From positions 2,579,501-2,643,500 of the forward strand of contig NZ_CP088245.1 of assembly GCF_021117275.1 (NCBI RefSeq): a stretch of 64,000 nt of DNA. Reading direction: 5' to 3'. Of this stretch, positions 52,935-62,059 are shown one piece after another. The position numbers and the translations under genes are program-made. This DNA comes from Metabacillus sp. B2-18. GTDB taxonomy: Bacteria; Bacillota; Bacilli; Bacillales; Bacillaceae. Numbering within the stretch: position 1 is the stretch's first letter; each line of letters begins with the position of its first letter. The notes beneath the pieces were generated by a model. That model saw only the letters and a list, made by a program, of their open reading frames with translations. It was not told the DNA's origin and did not search any database.

Positions 52935-53537
52935 TCAATAATTTCTAAAAGGTGAACTACACTTGTATCCAATATAAAAGAATATCTCTCTAATTAAAAA
53001 TGGAGTTTTACTTTTAAAAGACTTATACATTGTGGTTGTGGTAGGTGAAGAATATGCTACCATCCCAATATCATTTGCTATCATGATTGCTCGTTTCATA
53101 TGTAATGGGTCGCTTACAATAGTAAATGTTTTCAAGTTGTTCATTGTTGCAATTTCAAATGCGTTAATCAGGTTTTCTTCTGTGATTTTTGACTTTGTTT
53201 CTATCAAAATATCTTCTTCATCTACACCATTATCCATTGCATAATCCCTAGCAACTTCTGATTCAGTATAATCATCTTCATTTCCTTTACCACCAGTAAA
53301 TATAACTTTTTTAACGTATCCATTCTTATAAAGCCATATAGAATGATTGATTCTCTCTCTTAATACAGGTGATGGTTGATCTCCCCACACAGCTGCACCA
53401 AGTACAATAGCTGCATCTGACTGAACCAATTGATCCTTTTGACTAAAAGACCATATACTATATGTTGAATAAGTAATGAGCATGAAAAACAATAATATTA
53501 CTAGTAAACAGAATATACGTAACTTTTTTATTCTCAT
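52935..53537 (-). CDS. YdcF/SanA-family (DUF218) membrane-anchored protein
   Basis: An N-terminal membrane anchor (about 6-28) is followed by the DUF218 domain: 'DAAIVLGAAVWGDQPSPVLRERINHSIWLYKNGYVKKVIFTGGKG', 'ESEVARDYAMDNGVDEEDILIETKSKITEENLINA' and 'FTIVSDPLHMKRAIMIANDIGM'. The conserved polar residues of the family are all present. Members have roles in envelope metabolism, but the reaction is not known. Length (200 residues) is normal. Confidence 0.88.
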   Translation of the reverse strand: MRIKKLRIFCLLVILLFFMLITYSTYSIWSFSQKDQLVQSDAAIVLGAAVWGDQPSPVLRERINHSIWLYKNGYVKKVIFTGGKGNEDDYTESEVARDYAMDNGVDEEDILIETKSKITEENLINAFEIATMNNLKTFTIVSDPLHMKRAIMIANDIGMVAYSSPTTTTMYKSFKSKTPFLIREIFFYIGYKCSSPFRNY

Positions 53538-53866
53538 TCAACACACCTAGTCCCTTTCTTCATTTTTTATCGCTATACGTTGGTATTCCTCGTGATGATA
53601 AAGGATAATCCCACCCCGATTCAGTCTATTCAAAATAACTATAAATTCAACATTCCTTCCTAATTTTAACATGATTTGCATAATTGTTTTTCAACAATAT
53701 CGCGCTTGGAAAATGATAAAGAGCTCAAATGCTTCCTCTCTAAGTTGTGTTCGTCTCGATTTTCTTTCTCAATATTGCACCTAACATAACAATAGTTTAT
53801 TGTTGTATTCAGCAATATGGTTTATCAACTTAAACCATTAATCCAATTGCTGGAGGTATATTACTG
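53538..53866. other. Intergenic region upstream of the arsR gene
   Basis: No gene is visible. The part next to the arsR gene holds an inverted repeat (53788-53804) and further CAATAT-type boxes that may be regulator sites. Confidence 0.5.
53788..53804. promoter_or_regulatory. Candidate ArsR-type operator
   Basis: AACAATA-GTT-TATTGTT is a perfect inverted repeat 63 bases upstream of the arsR start. ArsR-family repressors bind A+T-rich repeats of this kind at their own promoters. Confidence 0.5.
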
Positions 53867-54202
53867 ATGAATAAACAGGACCAACTTAATTTGATCAAGG
53901 AGGATTTCACTAATTGTCAAAAAGTATTATTGGCAATTGGTGATGAAACACGTCAATCGATCTTATTAGTTCTAATGGGGACGGATTGTCAAACAGGATT
54001 AAGAGTAGGTGAAATTACTGAACAAACACATCTTTCTCGACCTGCTGTGTCCCATCATCTTAAGGTTTTACGTGATGCAGGTGTTATTTTAATGCGTAAA
54101 GAAGGGACAAAAAACTTTTATTATATTAATGTCAGTACAGAATTAGGTTTATTAAGAAGGCTTATGCTGGATATTGATCAGTTCATGCAGAACTTTTATT
54201 AG
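53867..54202 (+). CDS. ArsR-family regulator
   Basis: The 111-residue winged-helix protein has 'LLAIGDETRQSILLVLMGTDCQTGLRVGEITEQTHLSRPAVSHHLKVLRDAGVILMRKEGTKNFYYINV'. The recognition helix SRPAVSHHLKVL is typical; there is no CVC metal motif, so a metal is not an obvious signal. It lies 42 bases upstream of an oxidoreductase gene and probably represses it. Confidence 0.92.
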   Translation: MNKQDQLNLIKEDFTNCQKVLLAIGDETRQSILLVLMGTDCQTGLRVGEITEQTHLSRPAVSHHLKVLRDAGVILMRKEGTKNFYYINVSTELGLLRRLMLDIDQFMQNFY

Positions 54203-54244
54203 AATAATGGAAGATGAAACACAAATTATTTGGAGGTAAAGACT

Positions 54245-55243
54245 ATGAAAGCAATGGTTATAGATAGGTATGGGAAAGTTCCAATGCGTTTGGCAGAATT
54301 GACCATACCCGAAATTGGTGAATATGAGGTACTAGCAGAAATTCATGCAGCTAGTATTAATCCTATTGATTTTAAGATACGTGATGGGAAAGTGAAATTG
54401 TTAGTTAAATATAAAATGCCTCTTACCTTAGGGAATGACTTTTCTGGTGTCGTTGCAAAGGTTGGCTCAAAGGTAACTCGTTTTAAAGTTGGTGACGAAA
54501 TATATGCACGTCCGCGTAAGAGTAAAATAGGTACTTTTGCTGAATATATCGCTATTCATGAAGATGATATTGCCTTAAAACCTAAAAATTTGAGCTTTGA
54601 AGAAGCGGCCTCGATTCCACTGGTTGGGCTAACCACCTATCAAGCCCTAATAGACATTTTGCAATTACAAAAGGGACAAAAGATTTTAATTCAAGCTGGG
54701 GCTGGTGGTGTTGGTACATTTGCTATTCAGCTGGCTAAATTAATGGGTGCCACTGTTGCAACAACTGCCAGTGATGCTGGTGAGAATTTAGTGAAATCTC
54801 TTGGTGCAGATAAAATGATAAATTACAAGACAGAAAAATTTGAAGTGGTACTAAAAAACTATGATGCCGTTTTTGATACACTTGGGGGTGAGATACTCGA
54901 AAAGTCATTCGAAGTGTTAAAAAGCGGAGGAAAAATTGTTTCCGTTTCGGGATTACCGAATGCTCGTTTTGGTAAAGAATATGGCTCAGGATTTTTTAAA
55001 ACGTTGTTGTTTTCAGCAGCAAGTCATAAACTTAGTGCGCTTGAAAAGAAACATAATGTTCAATACACCTTTCTGTTTATGAAACCAAGTGGAGAGCAAT
55101 TACGTATAATCGCAAACTTTATTGAGTCTGGAAACATCAAACCTATTATTGATAGAGTTTTTCCATTTGAAGATGCTCAAAAAGCGATGGAATATGCGGA
55201 GTCAGGAAGAGCAAAAGGAAAGATAATACTAAAAATCAGATAA
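54245..55243 (+). CDS. Zinc-independent NADP-dependent oxidoreductase (quinone oxidoreductase type)
   Basis: This is an MDR-superfamily enzyme with the N-terminal GroES-like part 'YEVLAEIHAASINPIDFKIRDG', 'GNDFSGVVAKVGSKV' and the NADPH-binding 'ILIQAGAGGVGTFAIQLAKLMGA'. Structural and catalytic zinc cysteines are absent, as in quinone oxidoreductases. ATG 54245 follows GGAGG at 8 bases. Length is 332 residues. It forms an operon with the ArsR regulator and may detoxify quinones or reactive aldehydes. Confidence 0.92.
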   Translation: MKAMVIDRYGKVPMRLAELTIPEIGEYEVLAEIHAASINPIDFKIRDGKVKLLVKYKMPLTLGNDFSGVVAKVGSKVTRFKVGDEIYARPRKSKIGTFAEYIAIHEDDIALKPKNLSFEEAASIPLVGLTTYQALIDILQLQKGQKILIQAGAGGVGTFAIQLAKLMGATVATTASDAGENLVKSLGADKMINYKTEKFEVVLKNYDAVFDTLGGEILEKSFEVLKSGGKIVSVSGLPNARFGKEYGSGFFKTLLFSAASHKLSALEKKHNVQYTFLFMKPSGEQLRIIANFIESGNIKPIIDRVFPFEDAQKAMEYAESGRAKGKIILKIR

Positions 55244-55467
55244 ATTTGTCAAACAAAGCAACTTAATCCCTCTTTCCTTTTACTTTTTTAAATGGTGTGA
55301 CATTTGTATTGATTTTATATATGGTGTAAAGATAACTTTTTTCAATAATTACTTATCCTAATATCAAACAAATTCACCGTTTTTATAATTAATAAACAAA
55401 ATGTTACACATAAATATTTGCATTTAGGCAAAAATTATAGAAACAAGCAAATTGGAGACCAACATAT

Positions 55468-55812
55468 ATGATTTTTCTTGCTCTTTTGTTAATGCTAGGT
55501 GGATTAGTTACAATTAATGCCATATATGCTTATCACACGAAGCACATTGATACTCATTTTCTATCTACTTTATGGTATTACATAAAACTTTTCCCTTTTT
55601 TTCTATCTTCGAGTATGATGATTGGTTACGGTGTAAAATTTCTAGCAAAAGTTGTAGATAACTTAACCTTCTCTCTTATTGTTTCTAAGGGATTGGAGAT
55701 CCTGGTAAGTGTGGCAATTGGTTTTATATTTCTAAAGGAAGTTCCTAGTTGGCGTACTGCAATTGGTATCATAATTATATTAATAGGTTTCTGGATATTA
55801 AAGGGTGAATAA
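55468..55812 (+). CDS. Small DMT-superfamily (EamA/SMR-like) membrane protein
   Basis: The 114-residue protein has four membrane segments. Its last part, 'SKGLEILVSVAIGFIFLKEVPSWRTAIGIIIILIGFWIL', is the characteristic end of drug/metabolite transporters of the single-unit EamA/SMR type. GGAG lies before ATG 55468. The conserved SMR Glu in helix 1 is missing (LALLLMLGGLVTINA), so it is not a classical Qac pump. Confidence 0.7.
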   Translation: MIFLALLLMLGGLVTINAIYAYHTKHIDTHFLSTLWYYIKLFPFFLSSSMMIGYGVKFLAKVVDNLTFSLIVSKGLEILVSVAIGFIFLKEVPSWRTAIGIIIILIGFWILKGE

Positions 55813-55889
55813 TCCTTAATTAATCGTCTCAAGTATTTAACATACGAATTTATCTATTACATAATTCTTATGCTTCTTTTCTATTTATT

Positions 55890-56084
55890 TTAGTTTGTTT
55901 TTTGCCAATCTCTTTCCATCTTCATCCAACCGAATAAAGTGAATACCATACTTAGCGACAAACAAATAATCCAAACGATCAATAACTCAATAATTGTTAC
56001 CTCAAGTCTAAATGAGTTAAGTAGGAATTTAAGAATAAGATAGTCAAATACAAATGGTATTGATAAGATTAGACTATACAACAA
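55890..56084 (-). CDS. Small two-helix membrane protein
   Basis: The 64-residue frame encodes two hydrophobic segments (about 2-24 and 28-52) and a polar end (WMKMERDWQKTN). No family is recognised and no strong start signal is visible; it may be part of a longer, lost gene. Confidence 0.4.
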   Translation of the reverse strand: MLYSLILSIPFVFDYLILKFLLNSFRLEVTIIELLIVWIICLSLSMVFTLFGWMKMERDWQKTN

Positions 56085-56425
56085 GACAAATCTTTGCTTT
56101 CCTCTTTTTCTAATAAGTCCCCAGTCTATACTGATAGACCTCCAATCAAGATCCGTTTTTGGTTTAAACGTTTATTGATCTGTATACAACACTTGTGACA
56201 CATTAAAGAATTAAAAGTCATGTTACCTATATTTCAAAGAATATGTTAGAGCTATACAAATATATAATGTTGTATGATCCAAAACACTTTAAAACTGCAA
56301 TGCTTTTTAAAAGGTACAATAGAACTAACAAAATTTTGGATCTCATTATAGACAATTTGGTAATATCTAGGAAGTTTTTTGTCTGGAAAAGATGGCTCTC
56401 CATTCTTACTAGTTTCACTTAATCT
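56085..56425. other. Intergenic region, possible decayed coding sequence
   Basis: On the minus strand the frame directly after the DUF2691 stop stays open for about 57 codons with fairly protein-like content (ETSKNGEPSFPDKKLPRYY). An overlapping 63-codon frame in another phase is hydrophobic. Neither has a start signal, so none is called. Confidence 0.3.
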
Positions 56426-56893
56426 TTACCATACTGTTAAGTTTGCTCTCGAATCATTCTTGTCAGTAATGTATTGGAGATGATCAAAACCTTTATTTTT
56501 TGCATTTTCATACAATCTTTTTAGGCTTTCATTGTCTTTACAATAGATTGTGACATAAGCAGAATCAACAATTAATAATACAAGTTGACATTCACTTTTC
56601 AAGTAATCCTCATAGGTTTTAATATTATCAAGTTGTTTATTTTTTGGGTAAGCTTTTAAATCCGTAAAAATTAGGTAATAGTTGTTTTCTTCTATAAGTT
56701 TTTTAAAGTGCCTACCTTCCAGCCAATTTATCTCATCTTTAAAAAGTAGCTCCCCTAATTCATCACCTTTTAGCAAATATGACTCCTCGCCCCCAGTTCT
56801 CCAGATGAATTTAGCCGTTTCAAAAGGCATTAAAATCTCTCCAAGTAAACTTCCATATTTGTTTGGGATTTCAAAGCTGATTCCACGTTCCAA
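56426..56893 (-). CDS. DUF2691 family protein
   Basis: The 155-residue soluble protein begins 'MERGISFEIPNKYGSLLGEIL' and contains 'YYLIFTDLKAYPKNKQLDNIKTYEDYLKSECQLVLLIVDSAYVTIYCKD' and 'HLQYITDKNDSRANLTV'. This matches the DUF2691 proteins of Bacillus along their length. Function is unknown. Confidence 0.88.
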   Translation of the reverse strand: MERGISFEIPNKYGSLLGEILMPFETAKFIWRTGGEESYLLKGDELGELLFKDEINWLEGRHFKKLIEENNYYLIFTDLKAYPKNKQLDNIKTYEDYLKSECQLVLLIVDSAYVTIYCKDNESLKRLYENAKNKGFDHLQYITDKNDSRANLTVW

Positions 56894-56962
56894 TTTTATC
56901 TCCTACCTTTAACATGCCGTTTACTAGAATTTTAAAAATTATAGAAGAAATTATATTCCCCA

Positions 56963-57094
56963 TTAATTTTTTTCTCTTTTGGAATTCAAAAATCGTTTCC
57001 AAATATCTCCTTTATTTATAGGAAGCCTACCATTTTCATCTATCATGGGACCGAATTGTAACCCTTCACAGTCTAATTTTTTGAATATCTCAAT
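56963..57094 (-). other. Open frame following the TIGR01777 gene stop
   Basis: Directly after the TAA of the epimerase-like gene the same frame continues for 43 codons to the next TAA, with protein-like content (LDCEGLQFGPMIDENGRL, NKGDIWKRFLNSKREKN). There is no start codon or ribosome binding site. It may be the tail of a deleted gene. Confidence 0.3.
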
Positions 57095-57976
57095 TTATAA
57101 AATGTCTTGCAAGGTCTTATCAAGAGTTCCAAAGGTAAACGTGTAACCTTCACGTTCTAACCGTTCTGGTAGAACCCAGCGACTTTTTAATACCAATTCT
57201 GTTTCGGTTTTGATTAGAAAAGAGCCAATCTCCAACATCCATTTGGGAGATGGTATTCCGAATGGTACATTCATAGTTTTTCTTAGTTCTTGCATCAATT
57301 TACGATTACTTACAGGTTGTGGGGAAGAGCAATTAAAAACACCACTTAAACTTTCTTTATCTTTCAAAAAAAGAACGATTTGAAATAAATCCTCTACATG
57401 TATCCAACTAAACTTTTGGTTTCCCGTTCCCTGATTTCCTCCAAGTCCAAATTTCACTAAATTTCGATAAGGTATAATGACTCCGCCGTTCTTACCTAAT
57501 ACAATAGCAATGCGTAATGCGATTTGTCTCGTTTTAGGTAGATCAAAGGAAAAGAATGTTTTCTCCCAAGTTGTTGCAACATTAACGGAGAATCCAGAAC
57601 CAATCTCTCCATTTTCCTCTGTCATCGGACGATCTTCTGCATGTCGATAAATGGTTGCCGTACTGGAATTCATCCAAATCTTAGGTGGATTATTACAGGC
57701 CTGTATAGACTCTCCAAGAATAGTAGTGGTCCTAATCCTTGAATTCATTATTTCATTCTTATTAGCTTCATTGTATCTACAATTGACTGATTTTCCAGCA
57801 AGATTAATAAGAAGTTCACTATCCTCTAATGCCTCTATAATCCCTTTTTGATCTTCCCAAGAAATATGTTGTATTTGCCTTGATATGATATATACCTCAT
57901 ATCCTAATTCCTTAAATTTTTCATAAAAAAATTCACCGATGAAGCCTGTACCCCCTGCTAAAACTACTTTTTTCAT
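57095..57976 (-). CDS. TIGR01777-family epimerase (YfhF-like)
   Basis: This atypical SDR of 293 residues begins 'KKVVLAGGTGFIGEFFYEKFKELGYEVYIISR' and has 'LLINLAGKSVNCRY', 'WMNSSTATIYRHAEDRPMTEENGEIGSGFSVNVATTWEKTF' and 'RIAIVLGKNGGVIIPYRNLVKFGLGGNQGTGNQKFSWIHVEDL'. These are the signature stretches of the TIGR01777 family, related to the cell-division-linked protein YfcH. Substrate is unknown. Confidence 0.9.
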   Translation of the reverse strand: MKKVVLAGGTGFIGEFFYEKFKELGYEVYIISRQIQHISWEDQKGIIEALEDSELLINLAGKSVNCRYNEANKNEIMNSRIRTTTILGESIQACNNPPKIWMNSSTATIYRHAEDRPMTEENGEIGSGFSVNVATTWEKTFFSFDLPKTRQIALRIAIVLGKNGGVIIPYRNLVKFGLGGNQGTGNQKFSWIHVEDLFQIVLFLKDKESLSGVFNCSSPQPVSNRKLMQELRKTMNVPFGIPSPKWMLEIGSFLIKTETELVLKSRWVLPERLEREGYTFTFGTLDKTLQDIL

Positions 57977-58206
57977 AAAAAAACTCCAATCTACTTATTC
58001 TTATAATCCCTACTTGAATAAACGCGCTTTGTTTTCCTGAAAATAAAACTAAAAGATTTCCTATTTAGTGATCACCATTCAGTTTATATGCACTGTTAAA
58101 TAGGTAAATAAGTTCCGCTTCTCCTTTTTTATGACATTTAATTTTACCATATCACAATTCCATAAAACTGGATATAACTTACCTAGTTAAGAACTTACTC
58201 ACACTA

Positions 58207-58245
58207 AAAAAAGGGCTAATCTTCTATACTTGATTAGCCCTTTCA
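58207..58245. terminator. Intrinsic terminator of wrbA
   Basis: AAAGGGCTAATC / GATTAGCCCTTT with a 10-base loop and an A/T-rich tail, 3 bases after the wrbA stop. Confidence 0.9.
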
Positions 58246-58247
58246 TA

Positions 58248-58913
58248 TTATTGATTTCCTTTTTTCACCCATTCAGCTACTGTAACAGTACGCTTTGCTT
58301 GATGTTTAACTGCAGCTTGAACGTCTTCAATCATTTTTCCATCTTGACCAACTGTTACACTAGTTCCGTACGGGTTGCCACCAGCAGCGAATGTAACTGG
58401 ATCAGTATAACCAGGAGAAGCAACAAGAGCCCCCCAATGATGCATTGTTGTATAGAGTGATAGAAGTGTTGCTTCTTGGCCACCATGTGGATTTTGTGCT
58501 GAAGTCATTGCACTAACAACCTTATTAACAAGTTTTCCATTAAACCAAAGGCCACCAGTTGTATCTAAGAATTGCTTCATTTGCGCTGGCATATTTCCAA
58601 AGCGAGTAGGTATGCTGAAAATTATAGCATCAGCCCATTCTAAATCTTCTAATTTTACCTCTGGTACGTCTTTTGTTGCTTCTACATGTGCTTTCCATGC
58701 TGGATTAGAATCAATTGCTGCTTGTGGAGCTGTTTCAGGAACTTTTAATACTTTTACTTCAGCCCCATTTTCTTTTGCACCTTGCTCTGCCCATTGAGCT
58801 AACTCGTAATTTGTACCTGTTGAACTGTAATAAATAACTGCTAATTTTACATTTGACATATTATTCGTCTCCTTTACTGTAGAACTTCCGAATAATTTAC
58901 TTAAAATACCCAT
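58248..58913 (-). CDS. wrbA: NAD(P)H:quinone oxidoreductase WrbA
   Basis: This flavodoxin-like enzyme reduces quinones by two electrons. The FMN-binding loop 'VIYYSSTGTNYELAQWA', 'IPTRFGNMPAQMKQFLDTTGGLW' and 'MTSAQNPHGGQEATLLSLYTTMHHWG' are the WrbA family marks. The protein has an N-terminal extension of about 18 residues (MGILSKLFGSSTVKETNN) compared with Escherichia coli WrbA. ATG 58913 behind AGGTGG is the likely start. It is a single gene. Confidence 0.95.
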   Translation of the reverse strand: MGILSKLFGSSTVKETNNMSNVKLAVIYYSSTGTNYELAQWAEQGAKENGAEVKVLKVPETAPQAAIDSNPAWKAHVEATKDVPEVKLEDLEWADAIIFSIPTRFGNMPAQMKQFLDTTGGLWFNGKLVNKVVSAMTSAQNPHGGQEATLLSLYTTMHHWGALVASPGYTDPVTFAAGGNPYGTSVTVGQDGKMIEDVQAAVKHQAKRTVTVAEWVKKGNQ

Positions 58914-59241
58914 TGTCAAAACACCACCTATTCATTTTTACCTTTTTTCCTCAGCTATAAAACCACCCCTTCCAAGAATCCTTACAGATCTTTTCCAAAA
59001 ATAGAATGGAAGATAGGTAAAGGCTCTAAATGGAAATTAAGTTAATTTAATCTTACTGAGTTTTCTTCAATTGATAAATCTCAATTTAAAATATTTTTAA
59101 TTCGAGATAAATTATATAACAATTAGTTTTCAAAGTCCACCAATCAAGTTTTCATGATCTTAATTTTAAAATATTAAATAGATTGTCCATATTCGCTACC
59201 ACTGTTCCACAGCTGTTAGAGATAGCTCACAATCTCTAACG

Positions 59242-59577
59242 CCGATTCCACTAGTCATTTCACTATTTGAATTTCTAAATGACAATAGTGGATTCATGAG
59301 AGCGGTGTTAGGTCCAAAAGGAGATTTATCTTTCCAGAAAAAACTAAAGGATTTTATGAGTGAACATGTACTTGAAAATAATCAAAACAAATTAGTTAAA
59401 GAAGAAAATCTACTTGTTCCAATAGAATATTTATCTTCCTATGTTGCATCTGCACATATAGGAGTCATTCAACAGTGGTTGAATAGCGGTAGGAAGGAAT
59501 CACCTCATGAAATGGCACGAATCCTTTCAACCATTACAGTTAATGGTCCCCTTTTTGCAGCTGGTATTAAAAAATAA
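59242..59577 (+). pseudogene. TetR-family regulator, DNA-binding part lost
   Basis: Only the C-terminal ligand-binding part remains: from about 'PIPLVISLFEFLNDNSGFMRAVLGPKGDLSFQKKLKDFM' to 'PIEYLSSYVASAHIGVIQQWLNSGRKESPHEMARILSTITVNGPLFAAGI'. This is the usual end of a TetR group common in Bacillus. Upstream the frame becomes unrelated and reaches a TAG; the N-terminal helix-turn-helix is absent. ATG 59296 lies inside the domain. It is convergent to an MFS gene, which may have been its target. Confidence 0.75.
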
Positions 59578-59586
59578 ATCTTAAAT

Positions 59587-59632
59587 AAAGAGAGGGATTG
59601 CTTGATAAAAGTAGATTCCATCCCTCTTTTCT
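59587..59632 (+). terminator. Intrinsic terminator behind the TetR remnant
   Basis: AGAGGGAT / ATCCCTCT with a loop of about 20 bases is followed by TTTTCT, 10 bases after the stop. Confidence 0.75.
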
Positions 59633-59946
59633 ATTAACTAGTTTCACATTTCTAGAACGTTAGCCTTAGTAGATTCTCTGTGATATTTCTAAACACAGTA
59701 TATTGTTTAGTAACCCATTAATTAACTCACCAGTTTAATGAATAACTAAAGATAATTCATTTGATGTTTGCGAACAACTTCTAAGCGCGAGGTTCCCCTT
59801 ACAATAGAACAAGCGAACAGCCTTAGCCGGTCGCTCTTTTACAAACATGATAAAGAGCGCACATCCTTATTCAAGAATGGCGCTTAGATTGCTAAGATCT
59901 TTATTTTTTTGTTCACTTCACGCTAACCTAGTTCAATAAAAACATT
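59633..59946. other. Intergenic region with palindromic repeat
   Basis: No gene is seen. The only recognisable element is the palindrome at 59855-59885. Confidence 0.5.
59855..59885. repeat. Imperfect palindrome of the 'AGCGCC...GCGCT' type
   Basis: GAGCGCACATCCTT and AAGAATGGCGCTT form a hairpin with mismatches. Its reverse complement resembles the copy at 2759-2790 (AGCGCC-ATTCTTG). Confidence 0.45.
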
Positions 59947-61128
59947 TCATTTTGAGGTCATCTTTCTGTTGGAAAATGCCGGTTCTTTTTTTGTTTCTTG
60001 GACCTTTTGGGTACTAAGGACAAAACTAATGATTGCTGTAATGCTGCAAACATACGGAAGATAAGGGTATCCCCAATTAGATATAACATAACCACCAATC
60101 ATGGAACCAATGGTAATACCAATATACAGAGCCGTATTATTCCACGCCATAACAATTCCTCGTTGCTTTGGATATTCAACTGCTAATCTTGCTTGGTATG
60201 ATGTAAATCCTGCATAACCGACCAAAGCCCATATGAACAGAAAGAAATAAATCCAATCGCCAGATGAAAAGAATATACCTAAACAAACGAGTATTACAGT
60301 CAAAAATATTAGCGTAGCTTTCGAAATCTTCTTTACTCCAAACCTATCTGTAAATTGTCCACTTATAAGACTTCCTAATACCGCTCCAATACCATAAAAA
60401 CTAACAGCTAATGCAATTTCTGATGAAGAGAATCTATTTTCGGAATAAAGAGCGGCACCTAAGTAAACATATAGTGCATACATTGAAATCGCCCAAATGG
60501 TGGTAACACTTACCGAACCAAGTATTCTTAGTAGATTTCCTTCTAATTGATTCCTTGTAAAATCACTTTTAGAAATATGTTTCCACGTTTTGAAATTTAT
60601 TACTGCCAATATAGTCCCTATAATAGCCATGATAACAAATACTGAACGCCAACTAAGAAAATGCTCTAGTAACGTACCGACTGGTGCCCCTGCCCAAAGA
60701 GCTGTTAAATGTCCTGAAACAACAATTGATAGCCATGTTCCCCTCCGATTTGATGGTGCAATATCCCCGATAATGGCATAAATCAATGGGGTAATCGCTG
60801 CAACCGACAAACCAGCTAAAATACGACTAATAATTAACCAGGTAAAAGAAGGTGAAAAAGCAGTTAAGATATTAGAGAAGGAAAATAACAATAACCCCAG
60901 CGTAATAAAAATCCCTCTTCCATTCTTATCTGAAGCCCAACCAAAGAAAGGTGCTGCAAGAGCATATGTTAAAGCAAAAACAGTTACCATCCATCCTGTC
61001 ATCGATGAACTAACATTATACACTTCCGAAATGAACGGTAGTAACGGAGACACTACAAATAAATCAGTACCCATTAGAAACAAGGTTATCCAACCAACAC
61101 TTAAACTTACACTCCCATGCGAGTTCAT
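59947..61128 (-). CDS. MFS transporter (DHA1/AraJ-like)
   Basis: The product of about 393 residues has 12 membrane helices. It shows motif A 'GWASDKNGRGIFITLG' and its second-half copy 'GQFTDRFGVKKISK', and 'LIISRILAGLSVAAITPLIYAIIGDIAP'. ATG 61128 is preferred because GGGGG lies just before it. The substrate is unknown; drug or sugar export is typical. The neighbouring TetR remnant (59242) suggests it has lost a regulator. Confidence 0.9.
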   Translation of the reverse strand: MNSHGSVSLSVGWITLFLMGTDLFVVSPLLPFISEVYNVSSSMTGWMVTVFALTYALAAPFFGWASDKNGRGIFITLGLLLFSFSNILTAFSPSFTWLIISRILAGLSVAAITPLIYAIIGDIAPSNRRGTWLSIVVSGHLTALWAGAPVGTLLEHFLSWRSVFVIMAIIGTILAVINFKTWKHISKSDFTRNQLEGNLLRILGSVSVTTIWAISMYALYVYLGAALYSENRFSSSEIALAVSFYGIGAVLGSLISGQFTDRFGVKKISKATLIFLTVILVCLGIFFSSGDWIYFFLFIWALVGYAGFTSYQARLAVEYPKQRGIVMAWNNTALYIGITIGSMIGGYVISNWGYPYLPYVCSITAIISFVLSTQKVQETKKEPAFSNRKMTSK

Positions 61129-61140
61129 TACATCCCCCAT

Positions 61141-61525
61141 TTACACTTATTGTATATGTATATTCTTTAGAGTCAAAAAAGACCTTCTTGGTCAGTAAAC
61201 TCCGTTAGTGGAACAACAAATAGGGCTGCCGTAGCAACCCCTGAATCTTCAACTCAAGCGTCCAGTTAGTTGATGAGGGTATGCCTTGTTTTTTTTGACA
61301 ATTAGTTTGAGATGGTTCAATCCATATTAAAAAATGTCCTACTCAATTGGTTTGGTTTGCTAATTTTCTTTCCAATATCACATTTATTGAAATGACTTTA
61401 TTGAGATAATGCTTAAATTCATTTTAAAGCTTGGAGAGGAACACTTTCTTAATGACTTCGTGCATAAAGAAAGTGCCATTTATGGGAAGAATAGATATAT
61501 TTATTAAAAGACAAGGAGACTATAA
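61141..61525. other. Intergenic region, no gene seen
   Basis: A short inverted stretch AAAGACCTTC / GAAGGTC-type near 61178 and a GGGGTTGC / GCAACCCC match at about 61220 are the only structures noticed. No coding frame with a start signal was found; the promoter of the acetyltransferase gene must lie here. Confidence 0.4.
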
Positions 61526-62059
61526 ATGGATTTCTTAATTCGACAAGAACTCACTACAGAATATAAGACGACTGAAGATATAATTAAAAAAGCCTTTTTA
61601 AATGAAGAATTTAGCGACAAGAGAGAACATTTACTTGTAAATAGGATTAGAAAATCAGAAGCATTCATTCCTGAACTTTCATTAGTTGCATTAAATCAAA
61701 CCAAAGATGTGATAGGTCATATTCTTCTCTCTAAAGTAGAAATTGTAGATGGTAATAATGCAGTAGATTCTTTGGCACTTGCTCCAGTTTCTGTTACTCC
61801 TGAGCACCAGAAAAAAGGAATTGGGAGTCAATTAATTTACGCTGCATTAAAAAACGCAAAAGAACTTGGTTATCATTCCGTCATTGTTTTATGACATAAA
61901 GACTATTATCCTAAGTTTGGATTTAAACCCGCTAGCTTATGGAACATACAAGCACCATTTGAAGTGCCTGATGAAGTGTTTATGGCTCTTGAGCTTACAC
62001 ATAATTCTCTTAAAAATGTGCAAGGTGTCGTTCATTATTCAAAAGCCTTTTCAGAGTAA
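61526..62059 (+). pseudogene. YhbS-like GNAT acetyltransferase with in-frame stop
   Basis: The frame encodes a YhbS-type N-acetyltransferase: 'IRQELTTEYKTTEDIIKKAF', 'LALAPVSVTPEHQKKGIGSQLIYAAL' (acetyl-CoA loop) and 'GYHSVIVL'. A TGA at 61892-61894 then replaces the Gly expected in 'VLGH'. The same frame continues 'HKDYYPKFGFKPASLWNIQAPFEVPDEVFMALEL' and ends at TAA 62059. One base change (GGA to TGA) explains it. The full protein would have 177 residues. The truncated product lacks the last third of the fold and is probably inactive. Confidence 0.88.

Noticed and set aside
56227..56418. 63-codon hydrophobic minus-strand frame after DUF2691
   Set aside because: No ribosome binding site, and another phase in the same place looks equally good; composition is explained by A+T richness.
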